A DNA stretch of 64,000 bases from Paenibacillus sp. FSL R10-2734 (GTDB lineage: Bacteria; Bacillota; Bacilli; Paenibacillales; Paenibacillaceae). The stretch lies in the NCBI RefSeq assembly GCF_037963865.1, contig NZ_CP150170.1, forward strand, positions 744,001 to 808,000, written 5' to 3'. The position numbers and the translations under genes are program-made. Below, one piece after another: positions 31,801-39,311 of the stretch. Under the pieces are notes generated by a model, which searched no databases, was not told the DNA's origin, and saw only the letters and a program-made list of their open reading frames with translations. Position 1 is the first letter of the stretch, and the number at the start of each line of letters is the position of its first letter.

Positions 31801-34620
31801 TATGATAAGAAGCTGAACCCACTGAAGCCGGTACAGGTTAAAGCCTTCAAGCCAGCGCTGTCAGTTGAAGATCAAATTACGTTAAAGCTTAATCAAACCT
31901 TTGATCCGATGAAGAATGTAAAAGCGACTAACTATCAAGGGAACGATATTACTGCTGATGTCACCCTGAAATCAAATACCGTCGATGTAACGCAAAAAGG
32001 CGATTACGAAGTGGTATATGAAGTGAAGAACGAAGGGGTTACAGAAACCAAAACTACACAGGTTACGGTAACGAGTGACTATGCCTATCTTTCGGATCTC
32101 AATGCCAAGTCAGTTGTTGTAGGTTGGGGTGAATTAAAGAAAGACAAAGCCGTTTCTGGTGGAATTATCACCCTTGTTCGACAAGGATTAGCTGCAACTT
32201 ATGCCAAAGGGATCGGCGTACATGCGAACTCTGAAGTTGTTTATGATACTGAGGGTAAAGGCTATGACTTCTTTGAAAGCTATATCGGAATCGATCAAGC
32301 GATGAAAGGAAAGTCATCCTCTGCAACCTTTGAAGTGTATGTAGATGGAGAGAAGAATTTCGCGAGCGAGGTTTTCCGGGCAGGGACAGAGCACGAATTT
32401 GTAAAAATCCCTGTGACTGGCGCACGCGAAGTGAAGCTGGTTACAACAGATGCTACAGATGGTAATGGTTCAGACCATACGGTATGGGCGGATGCGAAGT
32501 TTACGAATACTTCAAGCAAACCGACCATTACAGTGCCGGAAGAGACAATCTTCGTTAAGCTGAATAGTGAATTTGATGTTTTGACCGATGTTACAGCTAC
32601 TGATACGGAAGATGGTAACTTGATTGGAGCCGTTGAGGTAAACTCGAATGGGTTCACTTCAAGCAAAACAGGTACTTATAACGTCGAACTATCAGTTACT
32701 GATCGGGATGGAAATACAGCTGTAAAGACTAGAACAATCGTTGTATACAGCGCTAGTAAATACCTGAGTGATACAGCTTGGCAATCGGCAAGAACGGATT
32801 ATAATGTAGTTCGAAAGGATAAAGCAAGTACTAACAATTCGATTAAACTACTCGTAAATGGTGTAACAAAAGAGTTCGCTAAGGGCTTAGGAACGCATGC
32901 CAACTCCGAGATCGTGTATAATCTGGCGGGTGCTAATTTCGAATATTTTGAAACATATGTAGGGGTTGACCGAAATATCCCAGAGCAAAACAACTCCAGT
33001 GTGATCTTCAAAATCTTCGCTGATGGGGTAGAAGTGTATAATAGCGGACTGATGAAATTTGGTACGGAAGCCAAACTAGCTCGAATTTCTGTGAAGGGTG
33101 TAAGTGAACTGAAATTGGTATTAGACAATGCAGGCAACGGAAATGCTTCAGATCATGGCGATTTCGCTGATGCGAAGTTTATGATCCTGAACAGTACACC
33201 AGAGCTTACGATACCTAAATCTGTATCTACCAAAGTGGGCCAAGCGATAGCCATAAACGAAAGCTATTCAGCAATAGATTCAGAGGACGGTGACTTGACG
33301 GCTAAAGTTAAGGTTACGGGTGAAGATCAAGTTAAATTTAATAGAGCCGGAAAGTATCCGATCACGTACACTGTAACCGATAGTGATGGAAATACGACCA
33401 CGAAGACTAGAACTATAGCCGTAGTAGACATGACGGACTTTACGTACCTGACGGATTATGATTGGAATTCTACTCAGAACAGCTATACCGCACCTTTGAA
33501 GGATAAATCTATTAGTGCCAATACGCTGAGATTAACAGATGAGAGCAACCAAGTAGTGGTATACGAAAGAGGGATTGGAGCACACTCTAACTCCACGATT
33601 GTGTACGATCTAAGCGACAAGAACGCGGACTACTTCACTTCCTATTTAGGTGTAGATCGACAAATGTATGGTACGGTCGGTTCGGTGAGCTTTGAAGTAT
33701 TCGTCGATGGAGAGAAGAAATTCGATAGTGGCGTTATGGGCTCCAGAGATCCGCAGAAATTCATTGAATTGGATATTAACGGAGCAAAAGAGCTGAAATT
33801 AGTCGTTACAGACGGCGGAAATGGTAACGGATCTGACCATGCTACATGGGGAGGAACCAGACTACATTTTGCGAATGGAGATCACCTATTCACTGGAGAT
33901 CTGGAACAAGCGATTGCAGCGGCGAAAGCAATTTCTCTAGAAGGCTTCACGGCTGAGAGTATAGCAGCATTTACGGCCAGCCTTTCGGGTGCAGAAGCAG
34001 CTTTGGCTAATCCTTCTGTCACACAAAGTGAAGTTGATGCAGCTGTAGCAGCATTACAACAAGCAATAGAGGGTCTGACCGAAATAGACCTCACGCAAAT
34101 CATTACTATTGCGGACCCATATTTAAGTGCTTCGATCAAGACCACTTTAGGCGTAACTGGAGAATTAACATTAGGTGATATGTATAACCTTACAACGTTA
34201 ACGAGTGAGACCGGAAGAGCTAGATCCTTGGAAGGTCTACAGTACGCCAAGAACCTAGAGACACTTGATATTACTGGAAATGAAATTACAGATTTCTCCC
34301 CACTACAAGGGTTAACTAAACTAACGAGCTTATTGGCTGACCCTCAAGTGGTAGAGGTTGGAGAATTAAAGGGACCTGTGGTTGAATTGACCAATCCGGT
34401 GAAAGGGCTCGATGGCAGTAAAGTGATCCCTATTTCAGCAGGGGTCAGAAACACTGGAACATCTAAAGAAATCATGTTTGATATGAATGAATGGGCAGCT
34501 AATCCTGATGTGTTCACTATAGACCTATCGAACGAGGAGAAGGGAACTTACATGCTGGGGATAACTTACCAAGTCGCAGGTAATCTCGTGCAATTGATTT
34601 CTTTTATTGATAACAATTAA
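28807..34620 (+). CDS. Giant secreted M60-family (enhancin-like) metallopeptidase with carbohydrate-binding modules
   Basis: A 1937-residue exported protein. Approximate order: signal peptide 1-27; two discoidin-like (F5/8 type C) domains (about 55-205, 285-440; both contain THWET); M60 N-terminal region and peptidase (about 520-880) with zinc motif HEIGH (H770, E771, H774) and third ligand probably E785 in YGEVTNN; an FN3-like unit (about 935-1010); a DUF5011/Ig-like domain; three NPCBM carbohydrate-binding modules (about 1093-1234, 1316-1461, 1545-1690; each has GxHANS or GAHSNS and GNGSDH-type motifs) alternating with DUF5011; FIVAR (about 1695-1760); and a short leucine-rich stretch. M60 enzymes cleave O-glycosylated mucin-like proteins. 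ATG 28807 follows GGGGGG; the c-di-GMP riboswitch controls it. Confidence 0.92.
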   Translation: MKKMIAIATSAAMLASFSSEAGYALASDVSKVSVVNTVVQSKAELLSNASVIPFDLYGKAILSAYNDVFRMNPANIKSITNNGGNYSGSPIAKAIDGDMSTHWETGKPNSSTFTNEVVFVFNESTELNRIVYAARQSSAKGKGFAQEFDIYGSTTDAGDYTLVSSGEYKDGAGDVVEIQFAPTAFKRLKFVFKKANQDWASAAEFSFYKEDAVSAKMKNLFTDDTLSQVSAAFNTAEKLTALEQEVQSHPLYAQFKADIENAKVLLENHQIEATPAKVSKLKGYGTEYESAYSQAYRMLNSNVSKVTVNGGSYSGTKPEYMLDDQPNTHWETNKNNDVSFTNEVVFELAQAEVLDRVAFLARDNRKGFPEAFEIYASETSKGETFQLVSSGTATSTNDFLEFKFEPTKFKRLKFKFTKANINRPFAAEFRFYTEDKVSEAVNGIFTDGTMSAVVPAYNSVEAINELEEAAKVHPLYPILKDALDLARKLVNGEVQIEGTLIEAEQRGDMKKHATQNLRIGFGTNNQPTGLVAMPGDTINVYVDAASSDKLPSLVFSQQEAAWNVWARSVQLRPGKNTLNVPEFATNSYYAHDVTKGGTVYIVNPYTADEQGKAPLIRFEGLEKIPFMTKATDPEQFKAFLTTYKQRLDEDKAAHPNVQDRELIDVVEMVSDHVIFTGTATEAYNKFITQGNNPLNTVTGYDTWMKTIFDFYGLDGSSEIHDAKLIRENIRLMQPYGAMYAAGDHTGIQLGTVGTMLGDFNTTYLGWGLNHEIGHRLAMGEREYGEVTNNMVSMLMSVYADSMDTRIPFESDIYKYVIEENKVVMNQQGLFAQLGAYWQLELAHPGYWTELTKLYRERKVSLPNGDNSKQQYLVEFSSEVLGLDLSSYFARHGFTVNPETKEKLAKYPAPQKLWYLNNSVVHYEGTGITDKNVAIKVNITPNPTAKSNTLSFSMDKDIKKDFLGYEVYRDDKLVGFTGTDQFVDTNVDSSINYTYKIVGYDKKLNPLKPVQVKAFKPALSVEDQITLKLNQTFDPMKNVKATNYQGNDITADVTLKSNTVDVTQKGDYEVVYEVKNEGVTETKTTQVTVTSDYAYLSDLNAKSVVVGWGELKKDKAVSGGIITLVRQGLAATYAKGIGVHANSEVVYDTEGKGYDFFESYIGIDQAMKGKSSSATFEVYVDGEKNFASEVFRAGTEHEFVKIPVTGAREVKLVTTDATDGNGSDHTVWADAKFTNTSSKPTITVPEETIFVKLNSEFDVLTDVTATDTEDGNLIGAVEVNSNGFTSSKTGTYNVELSVTDRDGNTAVKTRTIVVYSASKYLSDTAWQSARTDYNVVRKDKASTNNSIKLLVNGVTKEFAKGLGTHANSEIVYNLAGANFEYFETYVGVDRNIPEQNNSSVIFKIFADGVEVYNSGLMKFGTEAKLARISVKGVSELKLVLDNAGNGNASDHGDFADAKFMILNSTPELTIPKSVSTKVGQAIAINESYSAIDSEDGDLTAKVKVTGEDQVKFNRAGKYPITYTVTDSDGNTTTKTRTIAVVDMTDFTYLTDYDWNSTQNSYTAPLKDKSISANTLRLTDESNQVVVYERGIGAHSNSTIVYDLSDKNADYFTSYLGVDRQMYGTVGSVSFEVFVDGEKKFDSGVMGSRDPQKFIELDINGAKELKLVVTDGGNGNGSDHATWGGTRLHFANGDHLFTGDLEQAIAAAKAISLEGFTAESIAAFTASLSGAEAALANPSVTQSEVDAAVAALQQAIEGLTEIDLTQIITIADPYLSASIKTTLGVTGELTLGDMYNLTTLTSETGRARSLEGLQYAKNLETLDITGNEITDFSPLQGLTKLTSLLADPQVVEVGELKGPVVELTNPVKGLDGSKVIPISAGVRNTGTSKEIMFDMNEWAANPDVFTIDLSNEEKGTYMLGITYQVAGNLVQLISFIDNN

Positions 34621-34639
34621 ATCCCATAGGCAAAAAAAG

Positions 34640-34686
34640 AACAGACGAATTGTGGTTTATATAAACCGTGATTCGCCTGTTTTTTT
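34640..34686 (+). terminator. Terminator after the M60 peptidase
   Basis: AACAGACGAATTGTGGTTTA pairs with TAAACCGTGATTCGCCTGTT with minor mismatches, followed by seven Ts. Confidence 0.88.
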
Positions 34687-34730
34687 GTTCCTTTTACATA
34701 CTTATATTATAAAATTATCCATTTTGTAAT

Positions 34731-34785
34731 ATGACAGAAGTGATGACAACGCTCACTATAACCTGACAAGTCTTTTAATTATAAT
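34731..34785 (+). promoter_or_regulatory. Tandem ATGACA 12-bp repeats and -10 ahead of LemA-regulator operon
   Basis: ATGACAGAAGTG (34731-34742) and ATGACAACGCTC (34743-34754) are tandem 12-base units. A perfect TATAAT lies at 34780-34785 without a good -35, so the repeats sit about 40-60 bases upstream of the inferred transcript start, where an activator would bind. Confidence 0.5.
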
Positions 34786-34836
34786 TAATCAGAACCATTT
34801 CAATCCATTCAATCAAATACACTAGAGGTGATACAG

Positions 34837-35385
34837 ATGTTAGGAATCGGCTTGGTCATCGTTATTATAGCAGTAACCTATTTACTGGTTGCTTACAATC
34901 GATTGGTCATGATGCGTAATCGTGTGAAGGAGCCTTTTGCTACAATTGAAGCCTATCTACAAGAGCGGTTTGAGGCGCTAACGGAAGTTGCGGAAATGGT
35001 CATCTGTTATGCTACAAATGAACGTGAGACCCTAGCGCTAGTGAATAGGATGCGTACTGGTTTAAAAGATCATCAGCTACCTGCTGAGAAGCTAAGTAGA
35101 TATGTGAAAATGGAGAAGTATCTTCATATGATAAATGTTCAGGTGGACAATTATCCGGAGCTGAAAGCTGGCGATGAGTATCTCAAATTGCAACGTAGCA
35201 TTAATATTTTGGAGGAAAAGTTATCCGCCAGTAGACGAATCTATAATACAAATGTGACAAGCTACAATACGATGATTAGTATTTATCCTTATCGTTTATT
35301 TGCAAGGATAGCTGGATTTAAGTCGGAAATCTTGCTTAAAATGGAGGGCGCCAAACGGGCAGAGGTGAATTGGACGGTATCCTAA
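34837..35385 (+). CDS. LemA family protein
   Basis: A 182-residue protein with one N-terminal membrane helix (about 3-20) and a long helical LemA domain: YNRLVMMRNRVKEPFATIEA near the start and the family-typical late segment RRIYNTNVTSYNTMISIYPY. LemA proteins are membrane-anchored with the domain outside or inside the cell; their role is poorly understood. ATG 34837 is chosen because an in-frame GTG at 34828 lies within the GAGGTG ribosome binding site. It is followed after 51 bases by a response regulator gene, an unusual partner. Confidence 0.85.
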   Translation: MLGIGLVIVIIAVTYLLVAYNRLVMMRNRVKEPFATIEAYLQERFEALTEVAEMVICYATNERETLALVNRMRTGLKDHQLPAEKLSRYVKMEKYLHMINVQVDNYPELKAGDEYLKLQRSINILEEKLSASRRIYNTNVTSYNTMISIYPYRLFARIAGFKSEILLKMEGAKRAEVNWTVS

Positions 35386-35436
35386 CTGGATTTGATACAG
35401 AGAATTAAAAAGCAAGGGTTAGAGGGAGGTGTTTTC

Positions 35437-36072
35437 ATGAAAATCGTTATTGTAGACGATCATCCTTTAGTTAGAAGAGGGCTGGCATCTGTCATTTCAA
35501 TGCAACCGAATGTGCAATTTGCTGGTGAAGCTACGAATGGTCAAGAAGCATTTGACGTGATTGAAGCGACAAAGCCTGATATTGTTCTCATTGATCTTAA
35601 GCTTGCTGATGAATCGGGGCTGGATGTCATTAAGAGAGCGCGTGCTCGCGGCATTGTTAGTAAGTTCATTCTGTTGACTTCCTCTGCGAGTAGAGAGGAT
35701 TTCTTAAGGGCTGAAGAAGTACTGGTAGATGGATATGTCCTGAAAGAAGCGCTGCCGGAGGAATTACTTTTTGCTATCCAGTTGGTGCACAAAGGGAGAA
35801 AGTATTATGATCCTGGTCTAATGGAAGAAAAGATGCGTATTAGCGGCAGCAGTCCGACGGATGAATTGACACCGAAAGAGAAGGAAGTACTGATTGAGCT
35901 TGGACAAGGTGCTTGCAACAGAAGAATCGCTACACGTCTCTTTATCAGTGAATTTACGGTGAAGAAGCATGTCAGCCAGATTTTAGCGAAGCTGCAGGTG
36001 AATGATCGGACACAGGCGGCACTGTACGCAAACGCGATAGGGCTAACGAAATATGAAATGTCTTATGAGTAA
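35437..36072 (+). CDS. NarL/LuxR-family response regulator (no adjacent kinase)
   Basis: A 211-residue regulator: receiver domain (about 1-120) with VDDHPLVRRG and phosphoacceptor D53 in VLIDLKLADESG, and a LuxR helix-turn-helix (about 145-205, LTPKEKEVLIELGQGACNRR). ATG 35437 lies 7 bases after GGGAGG; a longer in-frame reading from 35392 has no such site. Its usual kinase partner is missing; the nearest NarL-type kinase is the giant protein beginning at 39312, beyond the IS element. The ATGACA repeats upstream of its operon and of that kinase suggest a functional link, which is inference. Confidence 0.9.
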   Translation: MKIVIVDDHPLVRRGLASVISMQPNVQFAGEATNGQEAFDVIEATKPDIVLIDLKLADESGLDVIKRARARGIVSKFILLTSSASREDFLRAEEVLVDGYVLKEALPEELLFAIQLVHKGRKYYDPGLMEEKMRISGSSPTDELTPKEKEVLIELGQGACNRRIATRLFISEFTVKKHVSQILAKLQVNDRTQAALYANAIGLTKYEMSYE

Positions 36073-36097
36073 AAATATTGCCTTAGCATTACATACG

Positions 36098-36142
36098 AGG
36101 AGGTGTCCCAGCAGCCAGTTCATAGCTTTTGGGACACCTCCT
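36098..36142. terminator. Strong hairpin after the response regulator, cut off by the IS element
   Basis: AGGAGGTGTCCCA (36098-36110) pairs perfectly with TGGGACACCTCCT (36130-36142) around a 19-base loop. There is no T tract; the IS30 left end begins 6 bases later, so insertion may have separated the stem from its T run. Confidence 0.6.
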
Positions 36143-36147
36143 GAATT

Positions 36148-37212
36148 GACGGTTTGTCAAGCTAAGTGCGACACCTGTTCCATAAAAGATTCGTGAGCAG
36201 ATTTCCATCCTAGACATTTTCGAGGGCGGTTGTTAATGAGATGGATGGTATGAGCGAGTTCCTCATCAGTAACCTGCCCAAAGTCATGACCTTTTGGAAA
36301 GAACTCTCGAAGTAGCCCATTCCCGTTTTCGTTAGATCCTCGTTGCCAGGACGAATAGGGATCGGCAAAGTAGATATCCAGTCCGTGAAAGGTTTCTAGG
36401 GCGCTATAGCAGGCGAATTCTTTCCCGCGATCTGTCGTAGCCGTTAGAAAAGTTTTGTGAGGGTACTGGCTAGCAATGACACCGAAAGCGATCTCCATCG
36501 AGTGAGCCGTACGGTCTGGCATTTTTAGGGCTAGATACATCCGTGTCTTGCGCTCGATGAATGTGGCGGCACAGGCTCGGCTTTTTCCTCGGCTGGATAC
36601 AACCGTATCCAATTCCCAATGTCCGAAAGCCTCTCGTTTACGCACCTCTTTAGGGCGCTGGCTAATGGGTTTCCCGATGAGAAAGCGTCCACGTGTCTCC
36701 ATGGGCTTACGCCGTTTACCCTTATGTCTTAGTACCTTTACTTCACCTGTAGCAAGGCGTCCAGTATAGAGCCAACGGTAGATGGTCTTGAAACAAACGA
36801 ACGATTTACCGTGAAGTCTCCTATGCTCGGCAATTTGCTCAGGTGACCAAGTCTGCTGTAGGTTTGCTTCCAGTTCGCTGGCTAACTCAAGGGTAAACCG
36901 ACCCTTTGGTTTACACGATACTCGCCGCTCCGTGTAACTAGCCTGTGCAATCTCTGCGGCGTACGTCTCCCTGCAACTCTCTCTGTTTCGCTCTCTAGCA
37001 ATGGTGGAGTGATGTCTGCCTAGTTCCTTGCCAATCTGTCGATTGGACCATCCCAAGCGAAGTAAGATTTCTAGCTGACTGCGTTCAGTTATGTTAAGAT
37101 GTGTGTAGCCCATGGTTTGATTCTCCTGTGTAATGGTTGTTGTGGTGACTCCATTTTACACGAATCTTCCATGGGTGTTTTTTATCTGTCGCACTTCATA
37201 TTACAATCCGTC
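36148..37212 (-). mobile_element. IS30-family insertion sequence, about 1065 bp
   Basis: The transposase gene is bounded by imperfect 26-base terminal inverted repeats: left end from 36148 (GACGGTTTGTCAAGCTAAG) and right end read inward from 37212 (GACGGATTGTAATATGAAG), both finishing GTGCGACA, 20 of 26 matching. Length and single-gene organisation fit the family. I see no target duplication at these edges. The insertion lies just after a terminator hairpin and 13 bases before the end of the patatin-fusion gene. Confidence 0.85.
36157..37113 (-). CDS. IS30-family transposase
   Basis: A 318-residue intact transposase. The N-terminal helix-turn-helix (about 8-45: LNITERSQLEILLRLGWSNR, then RQIGKELGRHHSTIARE) binds the ends. 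The rve/DDE domain has the expected acidic residues: D in HWELDTV, D in TTDRGKEFA and E in GSNENGNGLLREFFPKG, the IS30 signature. ATG 37113 follows AGGAG about 9 bases upstream. The frame is complete, so the element may be mobile. Confidence 0.93.
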   Translation of the reverse strand: MGYTHLNITERSQLEILLRLGWSNRQIGKELGRHHSTIARERNRESCRETYAAEIAQASYTERRVSCKPKGRFTLELASELEANLQQTWSPEQIAEHRRLHGKSFVCFKTIYRWLYTGRLATGEVKVLRHKGKRRKPMETRGRFLIGKPISQRPKEVRKREAFGHWELDTVVSSRGKSRACAATFIERKTRMYLALKMPDRTAHSMEIAFGVIASQYPHKTFLTATTDRGKEFACYSALETFHGLDIYFADPYSSWQRGSNENGNGLLREFFPKGHDFGQVTDEELAHTIHLINNRPRKCLGWKSAHESFMEQVSHLA

Positions 37213-37225
37213 GTATGCAATGTAT

Positions 37226-39085
37226 CTAAGAAGTTGCTATCTTCTGGCGGATTTGGGCAATCGCTTCTCTTGTTACCACTTCCCCAGCGGCTATGTAGTC
37301 GTCCGCATCCTTAAAGCTGATTTGATTAAAGCCAAGATCGGGACGCAAGATTACATCCGCTAACTGCAGCTCTTCCTTTATTAGCTTTGCGCTCATGATG
37401 TCTATCGTATTCATTAAGGAATCTATCAGATGTCTGGCTGCTCCCTTTGTGAAAGATTCAGGGCAAACGTTAACTGCTATCACAATATCGGCTCCCATGC
37501 TTCGTACTAGCGCAGCTGGCACAGGATGAACAATGGCTCCATCGGCTAAGTGCTTTCCTTGATAATTGACAGGTCGCATGGCTACGGGAACGGCTGTACT
37601 TGCGGCAATGGCATGTGCAAGTGAACCCGTCCTCATAATATGAGCCTCACCGGTGGAGACGTCTGAGGCTATTGCGCCGAAGGGTATCGGCAGATCCTCA
37701 ATTAGACGCTTACCGACATGCTTTTCGATAAAGCTGATGATGGGCGCGTTATGAACAAGGGAGCGCATAGGGAAGGTTGGGCGCACCAGTTGTCCCCAAC
37801 TGATCGTAGAAAGAACCTTCATACATTCTTTTACAGACATTCCGGCTGCATAGGCACCTCCTACCATAGCTCCGACGCTTGTTCCTGCGATCATATCTAT
37901 GGGAATGCCCTCCCGCTCCAGAATGTTTAACACACCAAGATGAGCCATGCCTCTTGCAGCACCGCTTCCTAACGCCAGGCCAATAACGGGGCGATCTCCT
38001 GCTTTACGGACTCGACCGAAGCGGAGGTGGTGACTGTAAATCATACGTCCTTCGCTCCGAATATAGGCTTCCCTTACGATATTTCTTAATTCCTCTACAT
38101 TATTGTCGAGGTAAGGGAACAGGGACAGCATACTCAGGGCTTCTTGAGAGAGGATTTCTTGCGCATTTCCTGCTCCTTCTTTCTCTAAAAAGTATTGCGC
38201 AAGCAGCGGTATATCTTCAGTTCGCTCACGAAGAGGAGGGACAGACAAGACGGCTAAATGGGAAACGGTCTTCAGGGAACAAGTGCTAGTCAGAATGATT
38301 CGTAGCTGTGTAGCTGCCCCTAGCATCTGCAGCAACTTCTCAGAAGGACAGGATTCGGCTTCCTCGATGACAATGGTCCCTCCTTTTGCCGCAATGACCT
38401 TGGTCTCCCAATCAACGAGGCTCATGTCTGCTACATTTAACACCAGTAGCGGATATTGTCCGTTCGTTGCTCGGTAATGAAGTGCCCTTGCTACGTTTAC
38501 CTTCCCTGTACCGGGTTCGCCTATCACGACAACGTGGGCCCGCTTCGTTGACAGGTGTTCAATCGATCCGAGAAGTGTTCGCATTTCGGCGCTTTCTCCG
38601 ATAAGCTCACCATAACGTTCTTGTTCCTCGGATTCATGAAGTTTCATGATGATCTGACTTTTCGAATGTTCTTCTAGTACACGTTCGTTGGAATTTTGGA
38701 TTCTCTTGATCATGGATTCGATGATCAGGCTGCGGAACTCGCGATTTTTATCCATCAACAGCAGCATGCCATTCCGGGATACAGATATCACATGAACGTT
38801 ATCGATCGCTTCTACATGCGCACTGATAGGGTCTCTGGTAAGACAGGACATTTCCCCGAAGAACTGGCCCTTCGAGAGTACAGCTAGTTCTACCTTTATT
38901 TCCGTACTAATAAATACTTGTACCTGACCGGATACCAAAATATAAATCCGCTGGCTGACCTCGCCCTGTTGCATGATGAGCTTGCCGGGTACATAATGCT
39001 CTTCTTGTATTTCTGGGGCTAACTGCTGTATTTCTTCATCGGACAGGTGCTCAAGCATAGGGTAGTTTATGTAGGAAAGATGCAA
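37226..39085 (-). CDS. Cyclic-nucleotide-binding / AAA+ (NtrC-like, degenerate) / patatin phospholipase fusion
   Basis: A 619-residue three-domain protein. Residues 1-130: a Crp-type nucleotide-binding domain (GQFFGEMSCLTRDPISAHV). Residues 157-350: an NtrC-like AAA+ core with Walker A GEPGTGK (K195), a degenerate Walker B IEEAE (about 240), and VPPLRERTEDIPLLAQYF; the GAFTGA sigma-54 loop is absent. Residues 365-600: a patatin domain with oxyanion loop GSGAARG (373-379), nucleophile S403 in GTSVG and D515 in DGA. cNMP plus patatin occurs in NTE-type lipases; the inserted AAA+ part is unusual. It is divergent from the giant kinase across the ATGACA repeat array. The predicted role is signal-controlled lipid hydrolysis. 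Confidence 0.88.
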   Translation of the reverse strand: MHLSYINYPMLEHLSDEEIQQLAPEIQEEHYVPGKLIMQQGEVSQRIYILVSGQVQVFISTEIKVELAVLSKGQFFGEMSCLTRDPISAHVEAIDNVHVISVSRNGMLLLMDKNREFRSLIIESMIKRIQNSNERVLEEHSKSQIIMKLHESEEQERYGELIGESAEMRTLLGSIEHLSTKRAHVVVIGEPGTGKVNVARALHYRATNGQYPLLVLNVADMSLVDWETKVIAAKGGTIVIEEAESCPSEKLLQMLGAATQLRIILTSTCSLKTVSHLAVLSVPPLRERTEDIPLLAQYFLEKEGAGNAQEILSQEALSMLSLFPYLDNNVEELRNIVREAYIRSEGRMIYSHHLRFGRVRKAGDRPVIGLALGSGAARGMAHLGVLNILEREGIPIDMIAGTSVGAMVGGAYAAGMSVKECMKVLSTISWGQLVRPTFPMRSLVHNAPIISFIEKHVGKRLIEDLPIPFGAIASDVSTGEAHIMRTGSLAHAIAASTAVPVAMRPVNYQGKHLADGAIVHPVPAALVRSMGADIVIAVNVCPESFTKGAARHLIDSLMNTIDIMSAKLIKEELQLADVILRPDLGFNQISFKDADDYIAAGEVVTREAIAQIRQKIATS

Positions 39086-39153
39086 TTTGAATCCTCCTTA
39101 TGTGGGCATGATTGAGTATTTTCCCCTATATTATCACAATGAAACTTAATGGA

Positions 39154-39248
39154 TGTCATATGACAAAATAGATGACAAAACAGATGACAAATCCGATGAT
39201 TAAGTTCATTACAACATAGCGTAGCACGGCGAGATCAGATGGTATAAT
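39154..39248. promoter_or_regulatory. Operator array: TGTCATATGACA palindrome plus three 12-bp ATGACA repeats, and -10
   Basis: TGTCATATGACA (39154-39165) merges with tandem units ATGACAAAATAG, ATGACAAAACAG and ATGACAAATCCG (39160-39195), with a fourth partial unit ATGATTAAG. A perfect TATAAT at 39243-39248 lacks a -35 and serves the giant kinase gene. The array lies in the divergent gap and could also act on the patatin-fusion gene. Confidence 0.55.
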
Positions 39249-39311
39249 GATAGTAATTACTTGCGATATTGCGTATTCTGTCTACCTAATTGTAACTAGG
39301 GAGTGCTGTTG

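Noticed and set aside
36098..36142. Terminal repeat of a second insertion sequence
   Set aside because: The arms face each other across only 19 bases and no transposase lies between; a terminator stem is simpler.
37226..39085. Sigma-54 activator protein
   Set aside because: The GAFTGA loop and a DNA-binding domain are missing and a patatin domain occupies the C-terminus.
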